Origin: Planctomycetota bacterium
Lineage (GTDB): Bacteria; Planctomycetota; UBA1135
DNA length: 64,000 nt
Reading direction: 5' to 3'
NCBI GenBank assembly: GCA_002705055.1
Contig: PAHY01000017.1
Location: 1 to 64,000, forward strand
Position 1 is the stretch's first letter. Every line of letters begins with the position of its first letter. A program made the translations under genes and the position numbers. Below the pieces are notes generated by a model. It was not told the DNA's origin and did not search any database. It saw nothing but the letters and a program-made list of their open reading frames with translations. Shown one piece after another: positions 62,413 through 64,000 of this stretch.

Positions 62413-63704
62413 GAAGCCGGGCGATCCTGCGGCAGCAGCAAGGCGGCGGCGCTGCGCTCGGGCAAGAACATCTCCCGGGCACGCTGCGCGACCTCGTCGA
62501 GTTCGATCGAATCGATCACGTCGAGCACCGCGAAGGGGCGCGTATCCCCCAGCAGCGAGGCCAAGTGCGCGGAGGCCAGCTGCGACGGCGCTTGCGACGA
62601 GGACACCGCCCCACCCCAAGCCGCGCGACGAATACGCTCGACCGCGGCCGGATCCGGACCGGCATCGGCAAAGCGCGCGACGGTCGCGCGGATGCCTTCC
62701 AGGAAGCGGTCCGGGTCATCGCTGACCATCTCGACGGCGGCGTGGCTCCAGTCCTCATCACAGCTGAAGGAGCAGCCGAAGCTGTCGTCGACGATGCCCT
62801 GCTGATACAGCTCTTCGTACCAGGGGCTGGAGTGCTCGAAGACCAGGTCCAGGACCAGCGAACTCAGCACGCGATGTCGCAGCTGCGCGAGGCCTTCGCC
62901 CGGCCCCGCCGGATCGCGCCAGCCCAGCCAGACGTGCGGGCGGCTGACCGCGAATCGCTCTTCGAGGCAGGCATGCGCCGGGGTCGGCGGCTCTTCTTCG
63001 AAGATCGCCTCGGCCTTGCCCGGGTTTGGTCCCTTCAGCAGCGGCTCCACCTGAGCCAGAATCTGCTCCGGGTCAAAATCGCCGGCCAGGGAGAGCGCCA
63101 GGTTGTGCGGGCGATAATAGGCGTCGAAGCAGGCCTGCAGATCGGCCGCGGTCGTGCGATGGACTTCGTCCACCGGCCCCCCCGGGGAGATCCGAATCGC
63201 GTGCTTGTGATACAGCGCGCGATGCAGCAGGAAGTAGCCGCGGTAGTTCGGATCATCCTCGTACATCCGCACCTCCTGCTCGATGATCCCCTTCTCCTTC
63301 TCGACGCGCTCTTCGGTGATCAGCGGGTCCTGCACGAAGTCCAGCAGCACTTCGGTCGCCTCTTCAAAGTGCTGACTGGTGACGAAGTAGTAGCTGGTGC
63401 GCGCGAAGCTGGTGCCACCGTTGAAGTTCGCCCCCAGTCGCCCGAAGCGATCAAAGACCTTCTCCTCGCGCCCCTCGAACAGCTTGTGCTCGAGGAAGTG
63501 TGCGCTTCCCCAGGGCACCTGCACCTCCTGACCTTCCGGGTTCCGGAAGTGGACGTGGTTGCTGCCAAAGCGCAGCCCGACGAAAGCGGCTCGGGTCGAG
63601 TAGCCCGGCGTCCTTGCCAGGGCGATGCGCGTACCACCTTCCGACTCGGCGACCAGCACGGTCTCCTGCAGTCGCGGCTCTTGGATCTCTGCGACGATCT
63701 TCAT
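62409..63704 (-). CDS. M16-family zinc peptidase, active subunit
   Basis: 431 residues from the ATG at 63704. The inverted zinc motif HxxEH is intact at His69-Glu72-His73 (SAHFLEHKLFEG), with the downstream Glu expected in the helix EERVEKEKGIIEQEV. YmfH-like size and start pattern (LQETVLVAESEGGTRIAL). It likely degrades peptides or processes a secreted peptide together with the M16 gene upstream (4-base overlap), as M16 proteins often work as active/inactive pairs. Confidence 0.9.
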   Translation of the reverse strand: MKIVAEIQEPRLQETVLVAESEGGTRIALARTPGYSTRAAFVGLRFGSNHVHFRNPEGQEVQVPWGSAHFLEHKLFEGREEKVFDRFGRLGANFNGGTSFARTSYYFVTSQHFEEATEVLLDFVQDPLITEERVEKEKGIIEQEVRMYEDDPNYRGYFLLHRALYHKHAIRISPGGPVDEVHRTTAADLQACFDAYYRPHNLALSLAGDFDPEQILAQVEPLLKGPNPGKAEAIFEEEPPTPAHACLEERFAVSRPHVWLGWRDPAGPGEGLAQLRHRVLSSLVLDLVFEHSSPWYEELYQQGIVDDSFGCSFSCDEDWSHAAVEMVSDDPDRFLEGIRATVARFADAGPDPAAVERIRRAAWGGAVSSSQAPSQLASAHLASLLGDTRPFAVLDVIDSIELDEVAQRAREMFLPERSAAALLLPQDRPAS

Positions 63705-64000
63705 CCCACTTGCTCCGCGAGCTCGGCTTGGGGGGCGGCCATCAGGAAGGCCGTGTCGGCGACCCAACGCTGGGCCGCCGCCTGAATCTGATCGGGGCCC
63801 AGCGCCTCGAGCACCGCCGCGCGCTGCGCCGGGCTACGGTGCAGCCCGAATTGGTACTCGCGGGCGTAGAAGCGCGCGATGCCCCCGGCCGAGTCGCCGA
63901 TGGCCTGCAGGCCGTTGCGGAAACTGGCCTTGGCCATTTCCAGCTCTTCGGCGTTCGGTCCGTGGGCAGCGAGATCCGCGACCTGGTGCAGCACCTCATC
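63701..64000 (-). CDS. M16-family peptidase-like partner, N-terminus outside window
   Basis: Only the last 99 residues lie in the window; the frame is open to base 64000. The visible part (NGLQAIGDSAGGIARFYARE, LGPDQIQAAAQRWV) is the C-terminal repeat of an M16 domain. Whether the zinc motif is present upstream cannot be seen; pairing with the active gene suggests it may be the inactive partner. Confidence 0.75.
   Translation of the reverse strand, partial: DEVLHQVADLAAHGPNAEELEMAKASFRNGLQAIGDSAGGIARFYAREYQFGLHRSPAQRAAVLEALGPDQIQAAAQRWVADTAFLMAAPQAELAEQVG

Overview
This is a gene-dense, GC-rich bacterial segment with almost no intergenic space. It encodes outer-membrane beta-barrels, a Lol-type lipoprotein exporter, multiheme c-type cytochromes, two secreted FG-GAP/ASPIC-UnbV proteins, a sulfatase, a Ser/Thr kinase fused to a WD40 propeller, and a selenocysteine (Sec) system. 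This fits a free-living diderm with large secreted proteins. A Planctomycetota-like lineage, or a comparable deep-branching diderm, is my guess; no rRNA or other phylogenetic marker is read here that fixes it. I see no insertion sequences, prophage or CRISPR array.

Layout. 1-15.7 kb (all minus strand): two paralogous copies of a four-gene electron-transfer operon. Each copy encodes a membrane flavoprotein with ferredoxin and cytochrome-b parts, a 26-heme cytochrome, an outer-membrane beta-barrel, and a cytochrome lipoprotein (19 hemes in the complete copy; cut by the window edge in the other). A secreted two-domain fasciclin gene lies between the copies and a UbiD-type decarboxylase lies just upstream. 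About 76 CxxCH heme sites fall in the first 13.5 kb. 17-22 kb: a signalling block with a FIST-domain (NosP-like) sensor, a hybrid histidine kinase, a REC-EAL c-di-GMP phosphodiesterase and a stand-alone receiver. 22-36 kb: two membrane-anchored endonuclease/exonuclease/phosphatase-fold proteins, a hemolysin III protein, leuS, a lipoprotein with helical repeats or similar unknown, tRNA-Ala, lysS with a LolCDE-like exporter, an unknown anchored protein and a sulfatase. 36-40 kb: two FG-GAP/ASPIC-UnbV paralogues. 40-43.5 kb: an SOS cassette (lexA, a degenerate LexA-like gene, dinB) and a glutamate-cysteine ligase. 43.5-52.3 kb: Sec genes, namely tRNA-Sec (selC), selD read through an in-frame UGA, and selA, interleaved with the WD40 kinase, a hybrid kinase and a membrane peroxiredoxin-like protein. 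52.3-64 kb: recJ, a VTT membrane protein, polA, a CPA2-type antiporter with CBS domains, two SPFH proteins, miaA and an M16 peptidase pair.

Cross-cutting signals. First, the duplicated flavoprotein-cytochrome-porin-cytochrome operon looks like a complete electron path between NAD(P)H or quinone in the cell and the outer surface. Second, many start codons have a TANNNT hexamer ending 5-6 bases upstream and no Shine-Dalgarno sequence, which implies leaderless mRNAs. This rule also supports the GTG or TTG starts of lexA, selA, recJ, a permease and others. Third, selD is itself a selenoprotein and would be truncated by ordinary gene calling. Functions below are read from sequence motifs and family knowledge; nothing was searched or computed.
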